Part shown: positions 44,521 to 57,029 of the stretch, in pieces
How the letters are laid out: every line of letters begins with the position of its first letter
Position numbering within the stretch: position 1 is the stretch's first letter
From: Zasmidium citrigriseum
Lineage: Eukaryota; Ascomycota; Dothideomycetes; Mycosphaerellales; Mycosphaerellaceae
Reading direction: 5' to 3'
Assembly (NCBI GenBank): GCA_002786025.1
Contig: NHNW01000023.1
Coordinates: forward strand, 521,058-585,057
DNA: 64,000 nt
The notes under the pieces: generated by a model
What the model was told of the DNA's origin: nothing
Seen by the model: the letters and a program-made list of their open reading frames with translations, nothing else
The model's database searches: none
Position numbers and translations under genes: made by a program

Positions 44521-44621
44521 CGCCGTCCACACCACATGAAGGACAGCATCAACCCAAGCAACTCAACTTCAATCAACACATCAACACCATCCACGATCAA
44601 CAACTCTCAACCAATACCACA

Positions 44622-45410
44622 ATGCACTCCTACGCCCTGCTCACTGCCATCGCGGCCGGCCTTGTCGCAGCAGACGAACTCAACTTCTACCTTGGCGCAA
44701 ACTGCAACAACGCCGTCCTCGGTACCGTCACACCACTGGAGCCTGGCACCTGCGTCGACCTCCTCGATGCCCAAAGCTACATTCTCGACAAGGACGACGG
44801 CGTCGTCTACAACCTCTACAGCGGCGGCGCCTGCTCCCAATACGAAGGCCAAGTCTCACTCTCAGGAGGCTGTGTCCCAGTCGGCGACGACTTGACCGGA
44901 ATCATGAGCATCGGTACTCAAGACGCCAAGCGTGCTGCCAGCATGGAGAAGCGCAAGGCAAAGGAACGCCGCTCTCGCACGACCATGGTGAAGCGAGTTG
45001 ATGGCGACACCTACCAATGCCCCAACATCCCCTCGGGCGCAGACTACTTCTTCGTCGTCACTCAATCCAGCGCCACCGAAGAAGAGGTGGCCGCCCGCGA
45101 TGAACAAATCGTCGAGAACGACTTCATGGCTCAATTCAATGCCGCGTACCAGAACCCGAGCGGGCAGACCAGTGTCTACAGCGAGACTCCGTATGAAGGC
45201 GATTCAATCCAGGATATCGGCATTGCGCTCGATATGCAGCAGGGCGTTATTCAGGACATTCAACCACGAGACATGGAGATCATCACCGCTGATTTGATGG
45301 AGTTTCGTGACCAGCAGCGCTCGCCAATCAACTTTCTGGTCTCGCTGTACACCGGCCGCATTGATAATGTCGGTGGTTTGATCGCAACTTTCAATTTCAG
45401 GGGTGACTAG
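44622..45410 (+). CDS. Secreted protein of unknown function with possible Kex2 sites
   Basis: A single exon of 262 residues. A signal peptide (YALLTAIAAGLVAA) precedes an acidic N-terminal domain with four or five Cys (GANCNN, GTCVDL, GACSQY, GGCVPV; residues 27-90). A very basic linker with dibasic sites (KR at several points between residues 105 and 130) could be cut by Kex2. The C-terminal domain of about 130 residues begins DGDTYQCPNIPSGADYFFVV and has one Cys. No known family is recognised. The Cys-rich first domain, Kex2-like linker and secretion signal resemble a processed effector or cell-wall protein, but this is inference. The gene stands alone next to gene-poor DNA and has a good TATA box 102 bp upstream. 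Confidence 0.72.
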   Translation: MHSYALLTAIAAGLVAADELNFYLGANCNNAVLGTVTPLEPGTCVDLLDAQSYILDKDDGVVYNLYSGGACSQYEGQVSLSGGCVPVGDDLTGIMSIGTQDAKRAASMEKRKAKERRSRTTMVKRVDGDTYQCPNIPSGADYFFVVTQSSATEEEVAARDEQIVENDFMAQFNAAYQNPSGQTSVYSETPYEGDSIQDIGIALDMQQGVIQDIQPRDMEIITADLMEFRDQQRSPINFLVSLYTGRIDNVGGLIATFNFRGD

Positions 45411-45676
45411 ACGATAACGAAAGCCGGTTGAAAGGGTGGATCAGATGATGGGGAAAGAATAGGTAGTGAGATAGTTAATTCATTCGTTTGGAGTTTCATG
45501 GACTCGTCTGTCTGGCATCCATGATTCGATTTGATGGTATCGGATCGTTTGAACTATTCCGAGCTGATCAGATGTGCGATAGCCATTCGCTGTTTATGGG
45601 CCAAGTTCGTATAGCTAGAGAAGGAACAATACCAGAATGCATAGGCTTCTCGGAGAGGATCGACCCATGTTCTGCC

Positions 45677-46463
45677 TTAGGGTTTAAGGCTGTCAGACTG
45701 AGACATCGAGCAGGATGCAAATGACGAGCAGTTGATCCCTGTGAATCTGGAACGCTTGAGTGGACATTTCCCGTCTTCGTCGTCGTCGTCCAGGGCGAAG
45801 GACACCGACTTCGAACGATTCCTCAGTGTCGGTGCCACGTTGGGGCGGGTCACAAGGTCCATGGAATGAAACTTTCCCTTGTAGTTGACGTCGCCTTTGG
45901 GAGTTCGTAGGGAGCTTCTAGCGCCACAGGCAGGCGTCCCGTCTCGTTCGTTTCCATTCTCGATGCTCTACTTGGTGAGGTCGATGCTGTCGAGGCCGAG
46001 GCCTTTTAGGATGCGCGATCCTCTCGGTGCGTCGACTATCTCTCGAATGACTTGCTTGTTACGACAGCTTGTAATGATTGCGATGCGAATGGGATGGGAT
46101 GAAAAGTGAGTGCGAGGAGAGGTCGACATGGACAAGGAAGTGCACTGGAGAGATCGATCCGATCGAGCTGCATATGACAGGGCAGAAGGCCTTTAAGCAT
46201 TCTCCACCACATGCACTCGAGTGACTTACGTGGATGCGCATGAGCATTCTGGGTACTAGAGGTATCGCTGTGCCAAGTTCTGGAATCTTTGCCATCGCAG
46301 CTTTAATGCCGTGGCTCCCGGTTTCCGTCTCGCTTCCGATGAAAGCAAGTGATTGAGGTCCGTAGAAATTGAAGACACCATTCACTTCAGTAAAACGTAT
46401 CCTTTCGTACACTGGAGATGATCGAAACCGGTAGCCTGGACGGGGCTGAGCGACTTCATCCAC
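45677..46463 (-). pseudogene. Decayed two-exon gene of unknown function with an in-frame TAG
   Basis: On the minus strand, a coding-like exon (46463-46230) reads PGYRFRSSPVYERIRFTEVN and then FNFYGPQSLAFIGSETETGS. It ends at a perfect donor (GTAAGT). An acceptor (CTCCAG) leads to 46144 and a frame with HPIRIAIITSCRNKQVIREI, ending at TAG 45968-45970. The same frame then runs 96 more codons (SIENGNERDGTPACGARSSL and later SVSFALDDDDEDGK) to a stop at 45677. No clear start is seen; an upstream exon is probable. The TAG could be a former CAG changed by a RIP-type C-to-T event. A weak intron removing the TAG cannot be excluded. Confidence 0.5.
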
Positions 46464-48605
46464 ACAGATGTTCTTATGCTTATTGAGTTAGAGTTTGGCA
46501 CTCGGATACACATAGGAATCTTAAGCTACCGCTGCTGAGGACGAGGCCACACATTTTTTCATCTGTTTGGGGAGTAAGAGTAAGGCTCCACTTTGGTCTT
46601 TTCTTATAACCATATGCAGCATCGCGTGAGCTACCTTTAAGTTGAACAGCGCTCCTCGAGGGCAACGTAAAGCCCCTGACAGTGACGGTGTGAGTAGACA
46701 GACTCCGTTGGAAATTGTGATGTGGAGGGACTGCATGATTGGTCTGGCGAGTCGTCAACGCTGAGGAAGTGCATGCCATAAGCAATGCCCACTGCGTGGC
46801 GTCTAGGACAATGAAGGGAAGACTGCAGCAAGCCATCGGCTGGAGCAACTTGCGATGCCTAGTCCTGGTGACGTGGTTCGCAAGGGATTCATGTTCGCTC
46901 CTATGAGTGATTCCGAAGGAAGTGTCTTCGACCCAGGATGAGGACTCGATATACTATTATCTCGCTACCCTCCCATGCTACTAGGCGACCATCTCTTCGG
47001 TATGGCGGGATAGAGAAAACTTCAGGGCCTGAGGGCCGTCCGGCTCCCGTAATGTTGACGCTTGGGAGGCGGAATGAAAGGAACCTTCGAAGTCGCCACT
47101 CTGTAGCGTGTACCTGTCCCGAGCCTTTTCAATCTGTGGTGGCCAATGCTTTTGATCGTCGAGGCAAGTCTTGGTAGCGGCCTTGCCGGAAGCAAACCTG
47201 GGGCGTGCGGATTGACTAACATGCCAAGTGTCTACCTGTTGATCGTGGCCGTGGTGATAACTCAGACGCTGAAGATCTCCTCTGTTTTTCGAGAACGCTG
47301 GAGACGCATATAAAGCTGAAGATGTACTCCCGCCGTGAGGCATCCAGCCTGGCAGCCGCAGAGCGTATGCTCGGCAGGCTGCAGCCCGACAGGTGCAAGC
47401 GTTGAAGCTGGAGTTGGCCGAAATGCCACTGCAAGCTTTCCTTGCCAGGCTCGATATGGCTTAAGATGTGCAATGCATTCTAGCAGACCGCAGAGAAGCC
47501 TTCGCGCAGCTGTTAGCTGCCTGCCTCTCGTTCAAGGCCTTCCAACGTTTACGCCACTTTCCTTAGGATGCTGCAGCGGAGATGGTCTAGCCGGCTGAGA
47601 CGCAATGCAGACTGTGCAATTCTTCAGGGCTCATTACAAACCCTCTCCATCGGTCGCATTCTTGGGTTCCGAGGTGTTACGAGTCTCTTCGCTAAATTAG
47701 CCACATGGATAGGGATAGTGAGTATCTGAGGCGGATATCCTGTGCGACTGACAACGAAAGATAGAGCAAGTCATGAAGACTTATCATTTCCACCGCAAAC
47801 TCGAGTACCTCGAGTTCTAAAGGCCTGACTTGTCGAACAATCCGTGAGCGTATGGCGTTGCTGCACAGCTTCAACCAAATCGACAGCCGGCGGCTTTGAT
47901 GTGAGAGCTCAACATGCCCAATCGTGGCCTTCCGTGAAGGGGCATGACGGTATGCAATGATGCCTGAATCGAGCAATTGCTTCCGCTATGGTGCGTAGCT
48001 GGACCTGTAGGATCTCCGCGATCCCGGAATGGGAAAGTAGCCGTTGGCTCTTCGCTCAGTCAGTTTTGAATGAAATGGTAGTTTGGGTTGCTCGATTAGC
48101 TTCCTCTTCCTTCACTCCCGCCCCTGAAGGATGTTGATGCTCGGTGAGGTTTCTAAGAGACCGTTCCCCAAACGTTCACAGCCGAGAGCGACCACAGGGA
48201 AGATCCTCTGCTGCATCTGCGCAAGCACGAACTGCGGTTGTCCCATGGATGGATGGAATTCCCGGCGTTCCATACAGCGGCAAAAGCAGAAGAGTTCGCG
48301 AAACTCAGACAGGATAGGATGATGAGGCGAGAAAATGCAATGGTCAGCCATGTGTGCAATCCCACACCCGAGCTCCTTAATGCTTGCGCTCTGCCTTGAT
48401 TAGGGTCTACATGGCCATGCAAAGATCCTTCGGTAGACGTTGACCAGGTTTTGGCCCGCAGGATAGGGACAATCGCTTCGAGTCCCGTACGGTAAGTATT
48501 GAAAAAAAGACATCCAATGCAGCTCCTCAACTCTGTACGTCCGTTGGGGAACATAAAGTAGCAAGCTGCTTCAGATCTTCCGGAACGAGGAAGTGCTGTC
48601 GAGTG

Positions 48606-48926
48606 TCACACGTCTTTCTCTACACCGTTCGAATGCGGGCTCGGATGACACGATTCCATCAAGCTACTAATCTCAAACGCAGTACATTTCGATTGACAGA
48701 CCCGCTCATTTCGACCGCACTGCGGTGGAGTCTGGTTCTCAGCACAAGATTGAGCGGCCGGTTTCGTTGATCGCACGTTCCTGGATTGTATGCTCGCTTC
48801 GAGATGCTTCAAACTCTCTTCAAGTATCGTTATGAGGACCCTCTGGGATCGTTGCTTCCTTTTCATGGGAGCAACAGCAGCAGGAAGGTACAAGTGGATC
48901 GGTTTCTGTCGGAGTGGCAATATCAT
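48606..48926 (-). repeat. Diverged duplicate segment, copy A
   Basis: The minus strand shares ordered short matches with copy B at 50731-51000: CGAGCGAGCATAC-like (here CGAAGCGAGCATAC), a TGCGGT-CG element, and GTCTGTCAATCGAA. Spacing between the matches is similar in both. The frame here is open for 106 codons but unlike any family I know. Confidence 0.5.
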
Positions 48927-50730
48927 TACGCCGTCCCGAAGTCCCAGGTATCATCCAACTGTCGTGCAGTCGATGTTGTAGGGGGCACTTCGTGTGTCCC
49001 ATCTTGCAGTTACTAAGATCAGAAGCAAATTCTCCTGAGCTTCGTTGCATCCGGCGAGTCTCGAAACATTCTGTCTCACCTACTCTCCTAATTCTTCGTC
49101 GACCGTGTTCGAACGAACATGAGCACTCATGAGGCTTCGTTTTATGACTAATGGTCGACCAAGACTCCCGAGTAAGGCTGCAAAGTCAGGGGCCAGGCTA
49201 TCAGATTCAATGGCATTCTGAATGCCGCCCTGCCCTCTTGATTGATTGCATGTGTACATGCTCAAACCAGTCAATATCCGCCTTGACTTACGATCATAAG
49301 TCTCCTCCGCTTTCAACTTTGGCTGTGTAGCAAATGTCCACATTCCTCAACAGATGCAAGTCAAAGATGCCGGCCCGGCGATGAAGACGTACTGGAGTGC
49401 GTGCTATCCCAAGGGAGATGTTGCTTTGCTGCCTATAACGCCTTGGTTGGCCGTCAGTGCGTTTTGCCTCACATTGGGTGTTGTGACAGTGGAGCCTTGT
49501 CTCATCAAACCCAAAGCTTCTCCAACATGCAGGGCCTGTGGAGAATGAGGGCTTGACTATTGGAGCACGGTGCTCAGGTGTAGATCTAGTGGAAGACCAA
49601 CAGACCTACTATCTTCCAACGGTGTTGTTGCTCTGGACGCAGCCGTTCGCTGTCATTTCTCTGGGCCTTCCGAGCTAACAGGCGCTATGTTGGATCTTGT
49701 GTGTCGGGATTTACCAAAGTCATTGCGGATCCTGACCTTCGAAACTTGACCAGATTCTTCAGTCTTGGGAAGGGGCTCAGTGGTCTTCCGCTGAGCCAGC
49801 GACGAAGCATCGTGAGGACATCAATGATCGAGGAGAACGCCAGGTGGGGAGAAGGAGAAGGTTCATACAGCGACTCATCTTCGCAAGGCTCTTGAATATG
49901 TATCTGTATCTCCAAGACCTATTGCTTATCCTCACTCCCTGCCAGGTTCCATGTAATCTGGAAAGCCGACCTCCACTGCAGTCGTGATGTTGCAATCACA
50001 GATGGGAGGATCAGCCGCCAGGACAGGAGGTGGCCGGGAGGTTGCAACCTTTCCAGAGCATCTGTCGTTGCAAGCCACATCGACTCATCGTCTTCGCGAT
50101 GCTGCTTTCCATTCCAGGTTGAGAAGCCTAGGCGGATTGGAATATCAGGCGAACTGTCAGGAATGTTCGTGTTGTCGTGAGATGGGGTGTGTGTCCGAGC
50201 CGCCGATTGCGGCTCATCCTGCTAAAACTGCAATATCGGAAAGAAAAAGCTGCTCAAGGGCGTCATGAACACCGCGATATGTAGAAGTAATTGTTGTTGT
50301 TACCGGGGATTTGAGAACGACGCTGAAGCCCGATGAACCGGAAAGGCTGGGGAGGATGCGAGTCATTGCTGTCACTGGTTGGAGGTTTCCCGCCTTCCGG
50401 GAGTACTCTCCATAGCTTACGACCCAATCCTCAAAGGGCAGGATGTGGCACATCTCTCTGAATCTGGCAGATGCCTCCTCCAATCGTTGCTGTGGATACG
50501 TGCGGTGGGCGAATCAAAGAGGGAGGGCAGAAGCAGTCTGGCTGGAGTTGTAAGACTCCGAGGGTGGAGTATGATCTGAGAAATATCGAGGCGATACTTA
50601 CGATGACGGCCTCCATGTGATCGATTGTAGCGAGCTTGAAGGCACACGTTGTTCTCACTTCCGCGGCATGTCAGCATGGAGGCCAGTGGAAGCTCACCAT
50701 GGAACGCAAAGGCATTGTGTCGTCTTCAAC

Positions 50731-51243
50731 TCAGCCATAGCGCAATTCTTTCGTGCATTTATAGGGAGTAGCATTAGGCCAGGCTATTCGATTGACAGAC
50801 GTTCGAACATCTGCCGTACCGCAGTAGAGTACGGTTTCCGACACAAGTGACCACATGTTCTTGCTACTTGTCCTGTCAGAGGCGTATGCTCGCTCGAAGA
50901 TGCTTTCATTACTGCAGCCGCCTCGGCTTGCTGCGTCTTCATTGTTAAAATGTCGGCTCCAGGTGAGAATGGATAGGTTCATCTTCAATGAGGTATGAAC
51001 ATCGTCTTGGGCTGCTGTGGTTGCAACTTGTCGTATCCCGCTCGGGCGGAGATACTTACCCATGTCTTGATACATCCGTACTTTCTGCAAAATAGGAGTC
51101 TTCTCGTTTCGTGATGGCGAGAACATGGAGCCCTCTTCACCTTGCCTATCCATGACACTGCAGTCGCATGGGCCTTCGTGTTCATTCGCTTCACTCACGG
51201 TCATAGCGAAAGCAAGAGACTCCCGGCAGTTTTCAAGCCACAA
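50731..51243 (-). repeat. Diverged duplicate segment, copy B, with a 170-codon frame
   Basis: This is the partner of copy A. The open frame ends near 50731 and holds polar, mixed sequence (for example ESIFERAYASDRTSSKNMW) with no domain. I regard it as a remnant of a duplicated locus, not a proven gene. Confidence 0.4.
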
Positions 51244-54200
51244 AAGATCGGAGTATGTCGACCAAGTAGTAAGATATGGGAGACGCAGATGTACAGCACG
51301 GGAGTCTGATGGTCGGCTCTGACCGCATGGATTCCAAAATCGTGTTCTCGGACTTCGTCCTTTGGTGGAGTATTTGATTGCTTAGACCAGAGAGTCTTCG
51401 CCTTGATTTACACCCATCAATATTGTCGGCTTTGATGTTTGGCCTCGCAGAAACTCTTGCGGGTCTCTCAACATATGCAGCCGAAATCTAACTCGAAGAT
51501 GCCAGCATTATGATAACTCGTGCTGAGTAGGACGATCTATACGATGAAGAGCAGAAGTCGCTAGCTGCATCGTTCTTGACGGCGTGGACTGGAACCTGGC
51601 CCATTCAACCCATTGTGATGACGCTGCTCAGCCGCGGGAGCTCGTTGTGCGCAACACATTCTCAACGAGTGGCCTATTGAGGACGAGGTTGGGGATTTGT
51701 GACGAGGTCGCTTGGATGATGTACTGGGATGACGAAAAGCTGTATCATTCAAGATGGAAGACCTGCAAGCGTTGCTTTTGTTGTCGGTACGAGACCACAA
51801 GCCTGTCCGTCGCCAGTTCCATCAACTCTTCGAGTTGACAGAAGCTATGCCGGATGTCGACCCTCAAGTAAACATCGTCTTCCGAGAGAGGTCTTGAACC
51901 ACCGCGGTATCGACTCCAGAATCCGAGCGGGTCTCATGGCCCGGTGCTGGCTCGGTGATCCTGATTTGGACCAGCAGCCAGGGATTGTGAGGGTATCGTT
52001 CATCATTCATTCCGAAGGTCCATCTATGTTTTGGGTCGAACAGTCTACTCTGATGCATCTGTCTATCCCGTCTGCCTCTTGCAGACCGACGAGACTGGGA
52101 CACAGAGCTGTGCTCAAAACATTAAGTTGCAGTCAAAATGTGGACTCGACGTTGCATGAACATTGCACGTTGACGTTAGGACTGACCGTCATGGCTGATC
52201 GATCATGGCTGATCGTCTGCGTCGCCCTTCTCTTCGTTTGAGGTCGAGTTGAAGAGGTCTCTTATACTCACGAGGAGATTCGATGTTGCCATTATCCGAA
52301 GGATGTGCCTAGGTTGTGGCATCATTACTTGGCTTATCCTGCTCGTACTGCAACACCTTGAGGATGAGACTTGTCCAAAGTTGTCACGTTGAGTGGGGAT
52401 CAGCTACATGTTCTTGGGCATGTCAGGATATTCGGCATACTGAGGACGCTGAAGCCTGGCGAAGCAGATATACTGGAGGAAGACCGTTCTATGCCATCAA
52501 ACGGTATCTGTCTTCCGGCATACACTCTCAAGAGTGCTTTCAACCCGTTCTCCAAGAGTTCCTAGCTCCCAATACCATCCTCGATGATTGCGACGCACTG
52601 TAGATGCCTCTGCATCTGGAATCAGCTGCCCACGATCTTCCAGGGAGATATAGCGATAGGTCAAGCAGAGATGGTCTGGCTTGATGTAGAGCATTCGTCA
52701 TGATCAAGGCAAGATGTGTTCTGAGGCCACTATCGCAGCTTGACCGCAATCTCTTAGAAGTATAACATGCTAGACGCTTCCAAATGCCGCTCCTAGTCGG
52801 CAGCATCCAGGGGAGGCAAGAGATCTGCAGTATGCCAAATCATGCTGGAGTCTTCATTCAGCAAAGGCTGAATCGTACCGCGTGGTACGAGGTGAGTTCG
52901 AGCCGAAGCTCTCTCATTCAGCAATGGAGGAAGATCTTGTTCTCCGAGGCATAGCGTCTTTGCGTGTCACCATCCTGGAGATCCAACATCATTCCCCGTC
53001 CAGTGAAGGTTCTGCGATCGACTGGGAACGCCGAAATCGTCATTCCTTGTTGGTCAACCGTAAGATCAGACGGCGGCTGTACTCCCAAGTCGAATGGCTG
53101 GGATAATATCTTGTGCGTACGATACATGGGTCATTGCTCGAGCGTGTGACTCGGCTCGGGACTCGCGGAGTAGTTTCAGTACATGTTTTGAACAGTAAAG
53201 CCTCATGGCACTGGAGGCTCAGACGTGGAGGTCTGGTGACACCGACTTTGCGAGCTTGAGGCGACTATCTGCTCTTGACTCTCAATGAACGAAATGTGCT
53301 CCCCGCTCGTGGAGGCTTACAGTGGAAGTGGAATGTGTACAACGCTTCAACCGAAGGTAGTCACAGCCGAGAAGCCCATATAGCAACGCCACTTGCAGAT
53401 GCTGGAGAGGACTCGTGGTCTTGCCGTGCGGAATGGGCTTTATATCTCCGACAATCCCATCAGATAGGTGTGTGCAGTCCTAACGAGCAACAGCAATCCC
53501 TAGCGTAGACGGCCGTCTTTCCAACCGGAGACTCCAGAGTTGTCCGGGGCCTGGTCTCGCTGTGCGCTGCAAAACGAGTCAAGAAGAAAAGAGAACAAGC
53601 AGCTCCACGCTGCCCGAAAAATCAAGAAGGACGGAAAGAACGGCAAGGAATCGATGAGTCAAGCATTTGGGCTCCTGTCATTTGTGATCATGTTTTACTG
53701 TGAGCTGCGTAGACAAGTACCCTCCGCCGAGACGAGGAGGATCCGTCCCGGAGTCTGATCTCGAAGCGCTTTCAAAATCGAGAAGCCTTCAAGGCTCTCT
53801 CTCAAGGCATATTTTCAGATGATGTAGATCTCAACGATGAACCTCGGCCAGCAATGCACCTTAGCCACACTCTCTCAATCACACGACGCTGAATCTCAAG
53901 CGAAGGTGCTCGCATGACAACATGGGCAACCCACATGGATGTTTGGAACCTTTTTGTACCGATCTTTCCCACCTATTGCCGGAATTTGAATGGAGTAGAA
54001 GCTGGATCATCTTCTCGACTGCACGGTCCGCTTCCATTACATGGACTTGTTGGGAAAAGGACAGTTTGTCGTACAAGCTGATGAATGTAGCATCTCAAGC
54101 CTGAATGCTGTCAAAGCTGCTATCACCAACCAATCCACAATGCGCGAGATGGACGAAGTGACTCCCTAAGCAAGGGCTAGTCGGAGTGATGGAGGGCCTT

Positions 54201-55099
54201 TGTGAAGCGAGATCTAGTGATGATAGCGGGTCGCTAATCTGTTCGGCGGGAGGCCTTCAATCTCATGTATCCTCGGCAGAATGCAGATTGTGATAGTCCT
54301 CTGCTGAATAAAAATGCAACATCTCGTGCCAACGCTTCGCTGTGCATCGAGTCACAAACTATTGCGTACTGACCATGTGTGGGAACGGCGTCTGCGGTTT
54401 CGAGATACGGCGATGCCAGGTTGACAACCATCGGAGAAGAAGACGGCTTGAGAAACTGGCTTCTTTTGCCATCGTAGAGCCCAATCCTTGATCTGGAGCA
54501 AGCCGATGGATTGGGCGAGAATCTCAGCTGCAGGGAACGTTGGACGTGGCCATAGAAAGGTGGGTTGGAAGTACAGCGGCTGTATGGTTGTGAGACTTCC
54601 CCTGCTTTGGTGTATTCCTCGAAGGTGGGTGTGGCTTCGACAACACATCCATGGAACTCACGAAGCCGAAAAATGCGCACCAACCAGGCGACATGGTAGC
54701 TCGTTTTGACAATCTGCTGGGGAACGATAACTTTATATCGTGCCCTCCGCATTTGCAGTGCAAGAACAAATCACGACTGATCTGGGAGGAGAACACCCAC
54801 GAGCGGAGCTATGGATGGAGAATGAATTTACGCTTGCTGTTTGATCGTGCACATCGCGGGCGGCCACAACTCCTCGAATGATAATCAAGATGCCGCAAGC
54901 TTGTGGAGAGATCAACGTCTGCAGTGGGCGCCTTGTCGTTCAAGTCTTGTGCATTTCATTGAGTAGCTCGTGAATTTGGCGAGCGTCACACCCTTGCAAA
55001 AAGTCCAGGGCAGTGAGGACTTCTTTGGAGTTGGCTACAGGCTTGCATCAAATCTCCTCTCTACAGTGACAGTGTCGTGATCGTCCTCCATGTTCGGGC

Positions 55100-55780
55100 T
55101 TGAGGGTGTTGTTGTCAAAATTCATAAAGGGTCAGTCCAGCTTGAACGAATTTTCCCGTCACCCAGATATTTTTTAAAATTCAAAGAAGGACGCTTCCAA
55201 GGTCCTTTCGAAATTGTAGGAGTAGCGGCCGAATTTTGGAGGACAGTCGGCGGGTATGTAGAGCTTGCAGACGTGCATGATTTTTCAAGAAGCTGCAAAT
55301 AAATATAAAAATCTGTTTCTCAGTCCCAAAAATCACTTTTTGCTATGACTTCATTTTTTAAAAATGTCGGTGGATTTTTCTCATCATAGAAGAGCTCGAG
55401 AAGAGGTGCTGTAGCCGGCAAAAAATCAGCAGAAATTACGTGCGACCGCAGAACAATTTTTAAAAATACGCAAGTATTTTCTGCATCTTCTCCACGCCCA
55501 ACAGTATTTTTACGAGTATTGTAAGACTTTTTGGGGTGGGCATAGGCCGATGAGATGGACCGTAGAAGCGCATTGGCATCTGATAATCTTCCGGTCATAG
55601 TGGGATACTCCAAAAATTGCAAGAACGCCGTAAACGGTCGAGAGATAATGTGTTGAGACTTGTAAAATTTTGACTTGACCTGGAAAATTGTTTGGGTCAT
55701 GGTGGTGGCGACATTGCCAGCAGAATAGTAGGCCATGCCTGGAAAATTCGTTGCGGGGCTTCGCAAATCTATCGACCGCA
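55100..55780. other. Island rich in A and T homopolymer runs
   Basis: Repeated TTTTTAAAAA-type runs (for example at 55172, 55355 and 55460) and CTGGAAAATT motifs (55680 and 55739) set this island apart from its flanks. Similar GAAATTTT and GGAAAAATG runs recur at 59938-60035. CpA and TpG are present, so this is not RIP. Nature unknown. Confidence 0.35.
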
Positions 55781-56627
55781 GCCTCCGAAGACTGCTCGAA
55801 GGAGAGATGCCTGCAGTTCAATCTAGTCCTCTTTCGACATGAGAGATATCCTCCGACGGAGATGGAGTGCGCGAGCTATTCGTTGTGGGCAGTAGAATGC
55901 ATCGAAAGCGATGGGCGAGTCTTGAGTCCGGGTATCTTGGATGAGCATGTTGACGCAACTCTTAAAGGCATGACGACAACGATGCCCAGGAGCTGGCATT
56001 TGTGATTTTTGGTCCATAGAGGGTACAGTTGACCAGCACCGGCGTCGAGATTATGTCCGTCATTGCTGAGGGAGTCGATCTTCAGTCCATGGGCTTAGAG
56101 CGAGTCTTCACTCATGAGGAAGCGTGCCTGCACCGCTTCATGCTGCTTAAATGGAGAGACTGTGACTTGTCTGCGATTCCCGGAGCTGTACCACAAAGAC
56201 TTGTGAGCGAAGGAAAAAGAGTACATCTGGATTCCCATATGTCGCTTTACGATCGGATATGAGATGCCTTTCGTCTCCTGCTCCAAGGCGGACAGATGAA
56301 GTGTTCGTTGTGCAAGGTTCGAGCTTCAGATCAGAAGGGACCGTTAGAAGGCAGCGAGAAGATAGGCAAAGCGGAGGTGGATCTTTGTGGTATTGCACAA
56401 TTTGGATCGGGAGGAGGATACTTCTACGAGGTATCATGGTGGCACGAGGACTGATCACCGAGCGAAGACGTCGAAAGAAACGGTCAAGACAGGAATGATA
56501 AGAATGTAGGAAGGCTAGCGACGGAAAAGCCGAAGAGTCCAAATATTTGCCATTGTCCATCATTGGCATTTATGTATGATCCAATTCGCAACACCCGCTT
56601 CGGTCCGCAAGCTCCTAATGCCGTCGT

Positions 56628-56990
56628 GATGCAAGTGTCCCAGCCGCCGGCCATGTCATCAAGATATCTCTAGACAATGACATTGACGAGCTCGTCAACA
56701 CAGCCATCAGAGCGTCCCAGGCTCCATGTCAGCCCGTTCCGCCGTCCAGCGACGGTCTCGAGGAGCTCCAACAGCTGCCGCGGTTCCCGATGATGCCGAG
56801 AGCCGTACTCAGCCGAGATCCTCAGCAAGGCGAAGAGTCCAGTGTGGATCAGGACACAGGGATCACTAATGGCCGAGAGGAGAGGCAGCACAAGGATACG
56901 CAGCCAGATGTCGATCAGGGCGACGAAGACAATGGTGGAGGATGTCGCCTCTGTAGCCGTGGCCATTGCCATAATCTTGGACCTGGATGA
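56628..56990 (+). CDS. Coding-like fragment, acidic Gln/Asp-rich C-terminus
   Basis: The frame runs 120 codons without a stop and reads DASVPAAGHVIKISLDNDID, then LVNTAIRASQAP. An acidic tail follows (DVDQGDEDNGGG, then CRLCSRGHC). A Cys/His cluster at the end might bind zinc. There is no start codon where coding character begins; a splice acceptor just upstream (AAG or CAG) is possible. It could be the last exon of a decayed gene. No family is recognised. Confidence 0.3.
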   Translation, partial: DASVPAAGHVIKISLDNDIDELVNTAIRASQAPCQPVPPSSDGLEELQQLPRFPMMPRAVLSRDPQQGEESSVDQDTGITNGREERQHKDTQPDVDQGDEDNGGGCRLCSRGHCHNLGPG

Positions 56991-57029
56991 GTATGCAGCG
57001 AGCTGGTATCATCGATCATCTGGCCATGC

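Larger units (their letters stand above)
46464..56627. other. Ten-kilobase gene-poor region with decayed, partly duplicated sequence
   Basis: No intact gene can be supported. Open frames rarely pass 170 codons and have no domains; many read well for 40-80 codons and then break. Stretches that read coding-like include minus-strand 50214-50483, 50731-51243, 51864-52103 and 54234-54752. Segments near 48.6-48.9 and 50.7-51.0 kb are diverged copies of each other. The base composition is ordinary, unlike the RIPped blocks, so the region probably holds old gene or element remnants. Confidence 0.5.
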
